64,000 bases of DNA from assembly GCA_003439945.1 (NCBI GenBank), contig QVRM01007030.1, positions 1 through 64,000 on the forward strand. Direction: 5' to 3'. Within the stretch, counting starts at the first letter, position 1. Every line of letters starts with the position of its first letter. The position numbers and the translations under genes are program-made. This DNA is from Dermanyssus gallinae (Eukaryota > Arthropoda > Arachnida > Mesostigmata > Dermanyssidae). The notes beneath the pieces were generated by a model. That model was not told the origin of the DNA and ran no database searches. It saw nothing but the letters and a program-made list of their open reading frames with translations. Of this stretch, positions 22,477-37,336 are shown one piece after another.

Positions 22477-24960
22477 GAAACATGTATACAAGTATATACA
22501 TATATTGCGCATATTTATATTTTCCCTGTAATCCCGTTTAGAACGTTGTGATTGTTGTCAGCCAGCATAGCGCACTGAGTCGCTTAAGAGCACAGTAAGG
22601 GCGTTACAACAATACGGAACAGCCTTAATGCTGCTATAATGAAACATATACATTATTAGAAGTGTGTCAGAATTTATATAGGTAAATATAATACTTATAG
22701 GACAAGAAATGGCACTGTCAATCTACAATGGTTATCCCCCACGCCTAAGAATAGGTCGCATGTGATGAGTATCTTGCAAGGTGGTTAAAACAAGATCTTT
22801 CCGAACGTGAAGGCGTATTTCCGTGAGAGCTACTTTCACTGGAGAAGCACCGGTAGAAGTACTAGAGAAAACAGGCAGAGAGAATTATACACCAGTCTGT
22901 CGGGCAGTCATGTTACTGATAGAACTGGCTAGTCACTAATATAGATGAATATACGGAAGGGTTAGGGGGCCTGCTATTTATTGATATTGATTTACCCCTT
23001 ATTATCCCCTGATACAAAGCTGAATCTTGGTAATTTTTTTTACAGATCACACATCATTATTATTATACATATAGTATACATATACTTCCATGTGCAAAGA
23101 TGTGTATAAATGTGCAGCGTTCATGAATAAGAAAGGTTTTATGTAACGCCTCAGCTGCTTATAGAGTGACATTAGAAATCTGCGGCCGATAGCGCACCCT
23201 ATCAGCACACGATATTGTCACCTAGCTTTCAACAGCAGCTGAGTGTCTGGTCATGATCAGGACTCGACGCTTCGTTTACGTCCAGTGGTTTTGCTCCGTC
23301 TATAGCGATATGTGAGCATATGCACCGTAACAAAAAATGAACGATAAATCAAACAGAGAACCTCGCGCTGAGTAGAGGCCTAGAGGACACCTAGTAATAC
23401 GAACGCAGAAACGTAACATCATTCATAACATCAATACCACCACGACCACCACCACTGGCCAACCGACGTATAAACATATACGTGTATAGAAAAAAGACAC
23501 CTCGAAGAGAAATACTCATTCAAACAATGGTGGTGGCACTGCAATAAGGGCGCCACCGTTTTGCCCGGGTAACAATGCAACTGATGCTTCGGAAGCGCGT
23601 TTCAATGGACGAGCTCAGTAAGCGTTTGTCGGGCACTGTTTTTCAGTGTTTCTGACCGCCACTTGATCTTGGACTCGGGAGTGACGCAATTGACATAAAA
23701 CCTGTCATTTTTCGAAAAGAGAGCCTTCGAGGTACTAGGGTTCAGCAAGAAGCTCTCGAAACGAACTCGCTGCGGCGGTATATATGCACAGGTGGAAAAA
23801 TTGACCTTCTGTCGGCCATTTGTAATTATTGCTTTCACCAATCACACTTGACCGTGAGATTGGGCCGTTGCGACTACTGAGGTCGTACTAATGATCTGTA
23901 GTAGGCAGAGGCAGACACATTGAAGTACGGAAAGTGTGGCTGTTTTCGGCCGGGGGAAGAGGCAAGTAGGCAAACAAATTGAATCTTAGCAGCTTACTAA
24001 TTAGCTACTGGTTAGCTAGTAATGGCTGGTGAAGGTGGTTGGCAAACAGTATGTTTTGGTTGTTGGCGACAATAGGGGCCCGTTAGGGGCCGGCAGAGGA
24101 TGGACCTTGATCTTGGTCCCTATGATTCGTACCCACTTGGTCTTGACGCTTGACGCTAATAAAGTGCGTGGAGCGAAGGCGACGACGGTTTGCACATGAT
24201 CGTTGGACGGCGCAAAGTGTTCCTGGCAGTTACGTTTTGTGGACCGCCATACACCGCGTTTTTTGTTTGGTTTCGACGACCGGAACCGATCATGCTGATT
24301 TCGTACGATAATCCTCTAATCGGTGTAGGCAATCCTCGACGTAACAGACGGTGCCTGATGTGCCCGGATATGTGACGCTCTCTGTGCATTAGGGGCAAGC
24401 AACGGCAGGAAAACAGAAAACCACCTGTTCCTTCAGCTTTCACATTTGAATAGCTTTGTTGCGGTGGTGGTCACACCTATGAAATCACAGTTGAGATAGT
24501 GGTAATCCTCCCGCGATCAGCACCCGTGCCACTGTAACACAGGCATAGCGACCGAAACAGCAGTTGCACCAGCAGAAATAGACGGAAATATAGAAGAAGC
24601 CGAAAAGGCAGAGCGTTTCTCTCTCGTTGACTGACACGCATCTCAGCCACCAGTGATGGATGATTTATTGAGATTGAGATAGATCAATCTTCTGTCAATT
24701 GGTGGTGGGTGGTGGTGTATATGTTGATATTGTGAATATCGTAGTGGTAAAAAAAGAATAAGAAAAATATGATATGAATCGTACAGAATCGTTTTGATTC
24801 GGATGCCAATCAAGATTCAGGCAGACGGCCTCCGCCATCGCAGTCGCGGTCGAGCTGGCGGTGTTATAAACGCAATTGTCAAATTAAGCAAAACCAGCCA
24901 GTACACCAATGAATCACCAACCGCATAAACCAACCGCTGAACTGATCGACGATTTTGGTC
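20701..24960. other. Gene-free stretch
   Basis: TA runs lie at about 20942-20971 and 22447-22476. The longest frame (21592-22182, minus, 196 codons) has no recognised domain. I see no splice-framed exon. Confidence 0.55.
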
Positions 24961-24963
24961 ACG

Positions 24964-25052
24964 ATAACAACACGGTAATAACAAAAGCAGCAACAGCAGC
25001 AACAACAACAGTAACAACAACCGCAAGAGCAACAACAACAACAACAACAAAC
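24964..25052. repeat. (AAC)n-rich tract
   Basis: This imperfect AAC/CAG array of about 90 bp has a minus-strand frame that is poly-Leu and is not a gene. Confidence 0.9.
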
Positions 25053-26378
25053 TAATCAACCAATACAACGGGCTTCCATGTTTTGTCAATGTAGGTTGAA
25101 GACGAGTACATAGATATGACGTTAGAGAAAAGGAAAGTGACAAAGAACGCGCTTATAGAATAGAAGAGAGGCGAGGACGATCGACGAGGCGACGAGGAAC
25201 ACACACAAAATATAGACAACAATAGGGAAAAGGACTGCATAGAGGAGAGAGAGGAGAGAGAGAAGCAGCGAGAACCTCTAAGATGATTAAAAACTCAGAT
25301 TAGTTTGGCTGGCTAACTGGCAAGCTCGAGCACCACGACTGTTCGAGCACAGTATCATTGTTGGTCAGGAACAGTGCGGCACGGTCACGCTTAGTTTAGC
25401 TTAAGCATAATAACTTATCAGCACGCGTTGTACATACACTCGTACACATACATACATTGATACGTTCAATGCATGCAGGCACATATTCATACCATCACCT
25501 CACACACAGCTTCATGTATTGAGACGACGACGACGACGACGACGGCGATCGCCTCCTAATGTCGGTTGACGTAGGCCATAGAGACAACGCAATCGAATCG
25601 GCGTTGGTGCATGCATGTTTAGGCATGCGGCGCATATGATTCATCATCATGCGGTTAGCGCCGAAGTCGAACGTCCATCCTTCTGTCTGTCGCAGAGGGG
25701 CTGCGAGGAGGGGGTGCTAGTCAGCTAGCTCCATCTAATCGATTTAGTTAAGCCATCGCCATAGCCTCTATGGCGGCGGCGGCCGCAGCGGGCCTAATGT
25801 GTATGAGTGGGAAGGCGAGGGCTGGCCGAGGAGAAAACGAGGAAAGGGTCGCCATCGCCGAGAATAGATATGAGGAGACGGACGCTGAGGCTTCATCTGT
25901 ACGAGCCACCTGTCGCACCGCATCTCATAAACGAGCGACATGAAGGAGCACTACACGGAGTATTCACACACACCTACACACACACATATCCACACACGAG
26001 AGCACAATATACGCAGCAGATGCAACATCCATCATGCACCATACATCCATGATACCATGTCATGATTATTTCTTTCATCACGATTTCATCATCATTGTTT
26101 TCATGCTATCTATCGTATATCATTAGCCAAATGAATCAGATTAGATGAAAGCCGTTGAGCCATAGTCGTCGCGTGGAGTCAGGTGGACCATACGTCACCA
26201 TGGGTACTGCGGAACACCTTCATGAAACATTACCACATAACAAACAGCACCTGTTAAAAATTCTCCTCATAGTCAAAACAGCCTGCTTATCGACATAATG
26301 GAACACGCAAATGTGTGTGTGTTTTTTGTTGGCTAACCCATGTTAACCATTTATTTTATTTTAAAAATTGTATTTTTC

Positions 26379-26379
26379 A

Positions 26380-26438
<59 letters not shown>
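26379..26438. repeat. (TA)n microsatellite
   Basis: This is a TA run of about 60 bp. Confidence 0.94.
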
Positions 26439-26441
<3 letters not shown>

Positions 26442-26696
26442 TACATAGTTAAAATCATGCTGGTTAAATTAAATATCAACAAGCTAACTTTGTGTGGAAA
26501 AGGCAAGACAACGACATTTTTCTCCTCTGGGTCACACAGCTTATAACGAAAGCCGTATCGAGTGATGGGCGGGCGAATTTCCGGCTGCGTGCAGTCGCTT
26601 TGAATTGTCCGGCCTGCCGTAAAAGCTGGGTTTGATTTTCTTCTTTCTTCGCTCGGAAGTTTAGCCTGAATATTTCGACTGCGGGTGTCTCATCAG

Positions 26697-26760
26697 CAGT
26701 GCTCTGGAACCATATCAGGTACACTAGACAGTGCTCTGGTACCATATCAGGTACACTAGA
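26697..26760. repeat. 32-bp direct repeat, two units
   Basis: The unit starts CAGTGCTCTGG and ends CAGGTACACTAGA. The copies differ at one base (gaacc against gtacc). Confidence 0.93.
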
Positions 26761-28150
26761 CAGACTTTTTTTGCATTCCTCGGCAAGCCCAAGTCTATTG
26801 TGCGAAAACTGTGTGTGGGGCTTTACTTTGTCTAGCTTCTCACGCTAGAACACAGTGAGGTGCTACCACACGGCCTGTATTTCATATGAAGAAGCCTCTG
26901 ATGCCACCTTGAAGCAGATAATTTCTTTACGCGTATTGAGTAAATACGCGCTGTGGTTTTTCCGGCTAGCTTAGGTTAGCTATTCACACCGGCCACACAT
27001 TATCAGCGTAGCGTGGTTCAGAATGTCCAGCATAGGAGTAGAGCGTCAACAGTAGACGAAAAGCGGTTTTCCATTTTTCCTAGTTTTCGTGCTTCCCTAC
27101 AACGCAAGCAAACCTCGCGACACTGCCATGGGAAATCGGAATCCATGCATTCCCAACAGGCTATCATATCAGGATATTTGATTAGCTGTCTTACCCTGCT
27201 AAGGTGATGCGTATAATAGGTACACACACCGGTCGTGCACCGATCCCGCACATGAGTTTGGCTTATCAGCACGCCGTTAGTGACTTAACGGTAGGCGTTT
27301 TTTTAGATTTCACCATTATAACTATAATTGTAGTTTAGCGATGATTTGGTGAATTTAACCCTGGCCAATTTTAGGTGGCCTATGTGATAGACGACCGAGC
27401 ATTATTTCGTCTTTTTGATTTTGTGTCACTTTCCGTTTTACTTGAGACCCTTTTTTATGACAAGCATATCATAAAAAATAAACAGACAGAGCTAATTCAC
27501 GCAAAAGATACGTGGGAACAAGAGAGATGGCCGAACAAGCAATTAGGATGGCCAATTATTCTCCCAATTACTCTTACATTCATAGAGAGACGTTATACAT
27601 TTCGTTGGTTACCCATTTATAGTTTCCTAGGCACCTTGGTATTGCTATAGATTGTAGTACCACTAAAGTGCATTTGGTGTGAAATTGTTAATACCGCACT
27701 ATAGTAAAAGACCTTAATAAAGCGGGATATGGTTAGGCCCTAATCTCGATCAGGTTGTATGCAACCAAAGGGAGAAAGCTGGTGACCCACACAAGATATA
27801 TACATGCACATAACTGTATATACAAGTGTTCTACAGCACACATTCATATATACACACATATATATATATATATACATCTATTGCATAGGTTGATCCTAGT
27901 GCTTGCTCTAAGCTTTTTGGGTCCTTTGACTAGCTGAAGACGCTTTCGTTTATACAAAGGGTATCTGGGTATGCATGCGTGCGTGTAAATCAGTATTTCG
28001 AGATCGCGTAGCAAACTTGAGCGACATTTCTAAAACACCGAGGGGAAATTTAATAGTTGCGTACATTAAAACGTGTCGAACTTTCCACAATAGCAGTGTA
28101 GCAGATAACAACTGAGAGAGACGTAAAGAGGAAGGGGCACATGACAACAA

Positions 28151-28208
28151 CAGCTCCATCAACAATAGCAACAGCTCCATCAACAATAGCAACAGCTCCA
28201 TCAACAAA
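28151..28208. repeat. 21-bp tandem repeat, about three units
   Basis: The unit CAGCTCCATCAACAATAGCA plus one A is repeated at 28151, 28172 and 28193. The last unit is incomplete. Confidence 0.92.
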
Positions 28209-28404
28209 ACAATAACTATAACAGCAAAACAACAAACGGGCGCACGGCGGACACGTTCGGTACAGCGGCGTCGTCATCGCTGGGTGGTCTCATTTCCGCC
28301 ACAAGCGGCCGGCAGAACCGAGAGGATAACGAACATCAACCAGGCAGTGCTGCCATAAAAACATAAAATGAGAACACGCGTAGCCATATATACATAGAGG
28401 CGCA

Positions 28405-28407
<3 letters not shown>

Positions 28408-28494
<87 letters not shown>
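28408..28494. repeat. (TA)n microsatellite
   Basis: This is a TA array of about 87 bp with one AT phase slip. Confidence 0.95.
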
Positions 28495-28497
<3 letters not shown>

Positions 28498-29157
28498 GTT
28501 ATAAACAGTTTTTGATGGCCAAACGTCATTATGATTGATGATGCGGCGCTATTGTTGCTGCCATCCCCCAAGCCATTGACCTCTTCTTGCAGCTGATGTC
28601 TGTTGTCGACAACACAGGCGACCACAATGGCGTTTGTCTTCAGCAACAACAACAACAACAACAACAATAATAACAGCGGTGATGATCAGAAAGAATCTCC
28701 TCACAGTCGATCGCTTTTCCACGAACATATGGCGGTGCTATATTGTGGCTTATCTGGTTCATCTGGGCATTCAGGGTTCTACATAGAGAGAGAGCGAACA
28801 CAACAGGTACGTCATATCGTTCGGCTCCGAGCATAGGGTATTCCGCCGCTTAGAAATCCGCCGTCATCCCCCGCGGGTCTATGTGGCTGTGCGAGAGCAT
28901 GCTACACATATGTACGAAGGGGTATGTATAGATGCGTGTGCATTAGCATCCATGTACGTCTGTGTGTGTGTACCTGTATGTATGAAGTGTGTCTAGGCGT
29001 GCGTTTCTTTGTTCTCATGCTCCGTCATCCGACACGTGCACGACGCGTGCACGTGTGCCACGAGTTCAAACCCCCAAACCCCCCATGTTCCAATATCAGC
29101 TAAGGGTGCTCACTCCTCCCTCACCAACTCGTCGCATCTCAGCCAAGCCTGCTGGCT
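28495..29157. other. Gene-free stretch between TA arrays
   Basis: A short (AAC)n run lies at 28642-28675 and GTGT-rich sequence around 28955-28990. No exon is recognised. Confidence 0.55.

Positions 29158-31410
<2,253 letters not shown>

Positions 31411-31471
<61 letters not shown>
31411..31471. repeat. (TA)n microsatellite
   Basis: This is a TA run of about 60 bp ending at a perfect palindrome. Confidence 0.95.
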
Positions 31472-31476
<5 letters not shown>

Positions 31477-31505
31477 GAACACCACATATATGTGGTGTTC
31501 TCGAT
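31472..31505. repeat. 34-bp perfect palindrome
   Basis: The left arm ATCGAGAACACCACATA is followed with no spacer by its exact reverse complement. It would form a 17-bp stem without a loop, or a cruciform, and directly abuts the (TA)n array. Confidence 0.95.
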
Positions 31506-32290
31506 CGCTTCTACTTATTCCTCTAAAGGATAGTGGGCCTAGCAACGTGTCCAACTCTGCGCATCATCCCTCGCTTAAACACTTTTAAAAAATACTAAAA
31601 AAACATCGCCATACATAGTTTATATAGCCTGTAACTTGCTGTAGACTTTGCTGCCCCTACTGGTTTCTTCGTTTTGGAGTACGACGTCTGACACAACTCT
31701 GTTCGTATAGGTCCTTATCGCTTTGCTGTCAGGTTAGTCCGGCACATAATTGCAAATGAAACACAAGGACTGAACAGAAGGAACAAAGTGAGTTTTTATC
31801 TGAAAATCTTTGCGAAATCAATATGCGGTATTAGCACCACCTATGCTAATTTGAATCTGCTAAACTTGTAATTAGCGTTCACATTGCCTGTACGTGTCCT
31901 TCTACGTGTTGGCTCTGGGCTGGTTGAGAAATGTTGTACAAGCCAGCTTTGAGATGGCGGTCGTCTGAAGTTGGTGCTGGACCGATGCCTAAAAGCGGTA
32001 ACGTAACTTACGACCAGCACTGCTACAGCATTTCTTTTGTTGCTTATGAGATGTAAGAGAGGTGAACAGCTCAGACCAAGGCTTCAACCGTTGGCTGGCG
32101 GCCACACTGTTTGTGGCAATTTATAAAACCGAAGTTTCGATATCCACTGCTGGAAAGATAACCCGGATATATATGCCCAAAAATGACCTGAAATTTTAAC
32201 TTAACGCACTAGTTTCTATTCGAAATTCGCACACGTATGTTGACAGCTAACACGCATTCAAAAACATTTATTTTCAGCAGATCACGCATG

Positions 32291-32336
<46 letters not shown>

Positions 32337-34030
32337 ATATATGTTACGAAAAAAAGACGACGGTCCCCTATCACCGAGGCTCTATGACGTATTATTTTGG
32401 CCGAATAAGTATCCCAAATGATATTTGAGGAGAACTGCGCCCTTCAAATTGGAATGAACGACATTTTCCTCTGTCACGGAAGTCTTAATCTACAAAATAT
32501 TTTGTATTCAGCACGAACTCGGGCGTTTTACGAAGAGCCGTATCTTAAGTATTCGTTTCCAATTAATTTAACTGCCAAGTACGATACAGGACAGTGCGAT
32601 CAATAGAAGCCGTATCGAGAACGTTACAATGGTGATATTCGTACATGTTAACTTCTACAAGACAAAAGTGATATAGGCCTCCAGTTAAAGATTTTGGCCC
32701 AGAAACCACTGTAGTATCCGCCTCTCACCAATATACGTATTTTTAAAAAATATATCCGATTCTAGTTCTGACATATCCGCCAACATGTTCATCGCATTTA
32801 AGTACATAAACAAGTATGCATAGAGTGGTTACACCTGTAAATAGGTGACTCTAAGCTTTTATAACTTGTTAACTATTCTTTTGACCATATAAGGTCTTCT
32901 GGTAGCGTCACATTTCGCTTATAATGCTAAATTCCGCATGAAACGCTACTGGCTCAGCCATTTGAATGACGCCACCAATTTGAAGTTAGGCATCCTAGAT
33001 ACCATGTCCATTGATAGTCCCGCCATACTGTTCCTAGTGTCGTTTGGCCTGGCGCACTCTTACACGGTCCCAGATGTTAAGTTTCATCTGTCCTCCAATG
33101 GCTCTGTCTGCCACACAAGGTAGACAGCAATCAGCCAGACAGCAGCCAACTGATGACTGCAATGAATCGTAGTTACACACAGGAGAAGGTTCCTTCCTGC
33201 AACGACTCTAAATCGACGACATTCAGCATCGACACAGTATATGTAGAAGGAGTCCGTAGGAGCTTCCGGAGGCAATGCTTAATTGGTTTCAGATCAAGTG
33301 AGTTGACGAGCTAACCTATCGAACTTCGGAAAAGAAGGCAATGTAACTGCATTGTATTCTGCACACGTCTGCTGCTGTTGCTGCTGGCAGACAGGCATTG
33401 TGGATCCCTAACTTGGATAGAAGAACATAGAAAGTACGAAAACACGAAGCAAATCATTGTGGCATGTTGGAGTTTGTTTGTCTCTTTTGCCTATTTTACG
33501 GCCGGACCGGATCAATTGTCAATGGCTATCGGTTATTGGGTGGGCGACCAAACGGGTTGTTGCTGAGAAAATCCATGACGGCTGTGTTATATGGAATACG
33601 GCATTTGTGCCCGTTGGAATGAAAATAGCAGTTGTGGAACATCACTGTGCGTCACACCAATGCTTTGCCGGTGCGCCGAAGCGCGTGAGGGACCTGATGG
33701 CAAAAGAGGGTTTACGGAAGGTCGCAGAGCAAATCAGGTCGACTCACCGCTTGTTCTGGCCCGGGCCGTCAGCCATCTGCGTGGGCGTAGATGAGAACAG
33801 AGGAAGGTGCGTACTATATATGCGTGTGCATGCATTTGTGTGGCTGTTGGTGATGCTGTCGAAGTCTATTATACATCAGCCGAAGCCCGAAGGATGGCTT
33901 TGGCTTGTAGCAGACGCGCAATCGTACTAGTGATGCTATAATTACGAGCAGTTAAAGTACTAATAGAAATAGAAATAGCAGGAGTTACAGTAGGAAACGT
34001 TCAGGCAAAGGGGGATAAGAGTGGCCGTGT
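31506..34030. other. Gene-free stretch
   Basis: A TA run lies at 32295-32343. A frame at 33457-33930 is noted as a finding but matches no family I know. Confidence 0.5.
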
Positions 34031-34195
34031 TTGAAACAACAACAACAACAGCAGCGAAACAACAATAACAGCAAGCGCAAGAACAACAAGAACGCCAACA
34101 ACAACAACAACAGCAACAGAAGCAACAACGAAAACAACAATAACAACAAAAAGGACGACAACGATGATGACAAAAACAACAGTAACAGCACAGAC
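34031..34195. repeat. (AAC)n-rich tract
   Basis: This imperfect AAC array of about 150 bp encodes poly-Asn/Gln in translation only. A tract of opposite polarity (GTT/GTC) lies at about 34783-34856. Confidence 0.9.
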
Positions 34196-35133
34196 ACTGA
34201 CGACAAAGGCTCGCGAAATAGAAGAAGGAGAAGATTTCGAGCCCTTAGTGGTCTTCGCCGACTTCGCTGTTGGAGACAGACATTGGTCGCTGTTGCAATT
34301 CAATGCAGCTCAATCGCGATTGAGCTGTTGTTGCAGTTGCTGGCGTGGCTGCCATTGCCAACGCCCGAAGGGTGCGTCCGAATGCGCCCTGCTCGCCGAA
34401 AGTATAGGCGCCGCACAAAGGCTCATTTGCCCCCGTCCATATTCCCGTTCGGTTCGGCCCCTGATGGCAATATTGGCAACAGGTCCGCCTATCGCTTCAC
34501 GTCCTTCCGCCGCCTGGACTGACTCCCGCCCCTTAGTGGTTGGGTCGTCCGGGCCCAGGTGGCCCGTTCTGACTGGCAGCATGGCCCCTCCTTACTACTG
34601 GCAGAAAGGGTGGGTGGTTGTATGTATATATAGGTGGGGGTTGGCAACGGAGTTCGTCGGTTGACGAGTCAGCGATCATTGTATGCACGTAGTTGCATAG
34701 AGCCCCTTTCCCCTGAGCAGAGAACGCCTGTATGGCTCTCCCGGCCTCTTGTCGACGACGAGACCCACCGCCCTCGTGTGTTATTATTGTTATTGTTGCT
34801 GTTGTTATTGTTATTGTCGTCGTCGTTGTCGTCGTCGTTGTCATTGTTGAAGAGGCGTTGTCCGCGCATCGGTCGAAACCGGGTCCTCGCCGCCGCATGT
34901 TGATGATGATGATGATGATGCTGTTGCGAGGAGATTTCCCTTGGGGGTAACGTCACCAAAGTTCATTCTCTCGATACTGGTGAGCTGCTCCTGCAGCTGC
35001 TGCTGGTATCTGCCGCCGCTCTAGAGAATGTTGTTGTTGTTGTTACTACTACTACTGCTACTACTGTTATTGCTACAGATACAATTGCTTCTACGGCTGC
35101 TTCAACTGTTTGACCTAACTAATATACATCTTC

Positions 35134-35164
<31 letters not shown>

Positions 35165-36053
35165 CCCCTTGATCTTTACTCTCTATCTTGGTATTCCACT
35201 TTCTTATTTCTTCGCTGGATCTTTTAGACTCGCCAGAATTTTACTCTCCTTCCCCGTACCTAGCCTTCATCCACGCATCTCCTCAACATCTCGTCATCTT
35301 TCATTGTCCTCAGTGTTCAGCTCAATTCTGCTCTGCGCATTCGTTGCTTTATGGATGAATGCGCACACATATGTATAGTGAGACGGCAGCACGTACGCGG
35401 TGGCAGCACGCAGCGCTGCCTGATCAGAAAAAGCAAACACATTATTGTGCACAGCGACCGAACTCTTCACTTCGTGTGGAAGCAAGTGTGGCAAGTAGCC
35501 TTCAACAATGGGGTAAATCAAAATCTCTATCCAGACGGTATCATCAGCCGAACTACTAGCGTCTGCCCTCTACCCCCCCCCCCGCATTTCCCCGCCCCTT
35601 ACTCTGTCTCTCTCACTCATTGCAACAATGCGAACATTTTACCGCAACTGTACACAGCTACTGTTACTGCAAGCACTTCTCATGATCAACAGCAATTATC
35701 ACCGTCGCCATTAGAATCGTTATAGTGAGGCTGCTGCTGAGAAATAAAGATATTTAGCATTCGCAACAATTCAAAAGATGGAACAGTAGAGTGCGACGGG
35801 TTGCGCTTACATTATGTAACAATGGCCGCACACGTGAATTTCGACCTCATACGCCATCGTCGATAGGATACGCGGTGAAGCATCATACAAATTTTGATTT
35901 TACTTAACCTAATACACAGCGTGGCCAAGCGGCGAAAGAGCAGCAACAAACGGCTAAAAGCGGCCAAAGCTATCACGTCTGATGAAGTAGTCCAGCGTCA
36001 TAGTAACTGTCACACTTGCGCCCCGTACTTTAGACCTCATATAGTATAGACAT
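34196..36053. other. GC-rich, low-complexity stretch without a supported gene
   Basis: 34200-34950 is GC-rich with GTT/GTC (34783-34856), GAT (34901-34920) and CTGCTG runs. A (GTT)n/(ACT)n patch lies at 35028-35070, a (CT)n at 35136-35160 and a C run at 35574-35583. It could hold a promoter or non-coding exon, but nothing decides this. Confidence 0.4.
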
Positions 36054-37336
36054 ACAATTGGGTCCCTGCGAACGTGTACACCGTTACGAAGGGTCCAATG
36101 TGGGGACCAATCATCTCTGAAGGGTTTCCCGGACCAAGGCCGCGCTGCCTCGTTGCACATTCAGCGACACTCAGCGCTGTCTGAGGAAACTGCCCGCTCG
36201 TCCATCACCGCTGGTTAGAACTAGTTGCTTCTGAACCTTCTGTAGCAAGTGGGAAAAGCCTATACGAGTACTCGACGTTCTGGTATTTTCTCACCCTGCC
36301 TGCCTCGGCAAGAGTTGAAGCATATCCGGCCTTGGCTGCGCCAGCACTTATCATTAAGGGACTAATAAGTCAGTAACTGTCCTGTCCGAAACCGGCATAT
36401 ACGATACAAGATAGCCCGTGGTGTCCGTTCGGCCGGACGGCGTCTCCACAGACGCAGGTGTAAGCGTGCACAAGCGTGAGTCCGTCCCCAAACAAAGTCC
36501 GACTGCGATTTTCACCGAATTGTCATCTAAGAGGGTCCCGATCTGAGCATAGGGTATGGTGTGGAGCCATGCGCCCGACCCTTTAGAGGAGACGGCGCCC
36601 AGCCTGGGACTTATCAGCGTCCGTGGCGCACCCGCGATGAGATTTTCAACTCTTTGCTTATATAAAGTTGCCGACAAATCTCTCCGGCGTCCAGCTTTAC
36701 CGGCGGGCTCGTGGCCGCACATGGCAACTGCAATGGCAGCTTGTTTCCAATCGAGGTCCGTAAAAGCGACGAATCCAGAAGTGATTTAGCCTGTTGCATA
36801 GACCTGTGGAGAGAAGATACCAAGGTTTTGTCCAATAGGACAATAGCATTAAGCAACCCTAGCGCCCTTCCCCAAAGAACGGGGAGTAGAGCTTGTTGCT
36901 CACGTGCTTTTGCCAATATGCTGAGGGTCAAAGCGCATCTACTGTAGTTAGCACGCTGTAGTTAAGTCGGTCAAGAAGTCTCAACGCGAGCAAGCAGTCT
37001 GCACCTCGAAACATGTGGTTGAGAGATAGGGCCGAAAATGAAGATCTTAGAAGAAAAATGCTTCGGTGAGATTCTACCAATCGAACGCGTGACATCGCAT
37101 GCTCTAGCTTTTCCAGACATCTCTTGAGGGCTGCCGGAACTCCATGCAAGAATAAGAAAACGCCTAGTAACTCTAATTCCGTGCCATAGGTCTTGTATCC
37201 TGGGAGAGCCGACCTCACACTTTGCAGGGTTCAGGGCCAGGCCACTCCGCTCCGCGAACTCAATGACTCTGTAGATGTCCCTTAGAACTGCGTCAGGTGC
37301 CCCGCCCAGAAGTACGCCGTCCAAGTACCATTCCAT
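36054..37336 (-). pseudogene. RLE-type retrotransposon, decayed 5'-truncated copy
   Basis: Read on the minus strand this is a diverged copy of the element at the window start. It runs from TWYLD-GVLLGGAPDAVLRD (near 37330) through LLEL-type, FLLRSSFSALSLNHMFRGADC and LPVLWG segments to TVTDLLVP (36370) and the 3' UTR match GGGACCCAATTGT. It begins just at the YLDD motif, where one Asp codon is lost, so it is 5'-truncated. At least four frame breaks and an internal deletion of the Cys/His-RPD region disable it. Sequence beyond 37336 does not match the window-start copy. Confidence 0.85.

Larger units (their letters stand above)
25053..28407. other. Gene-free stretch
   Basis: Small repeats include GACGAC at 25526-25543, CA-rich sequence around 25965-26000, a TA array at 26379-26438, a 32-bp direct repeat at 26697-26760 and a 21-bp repeat at 28151-28208. 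No exon is recognised. Confidence 0.55.
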
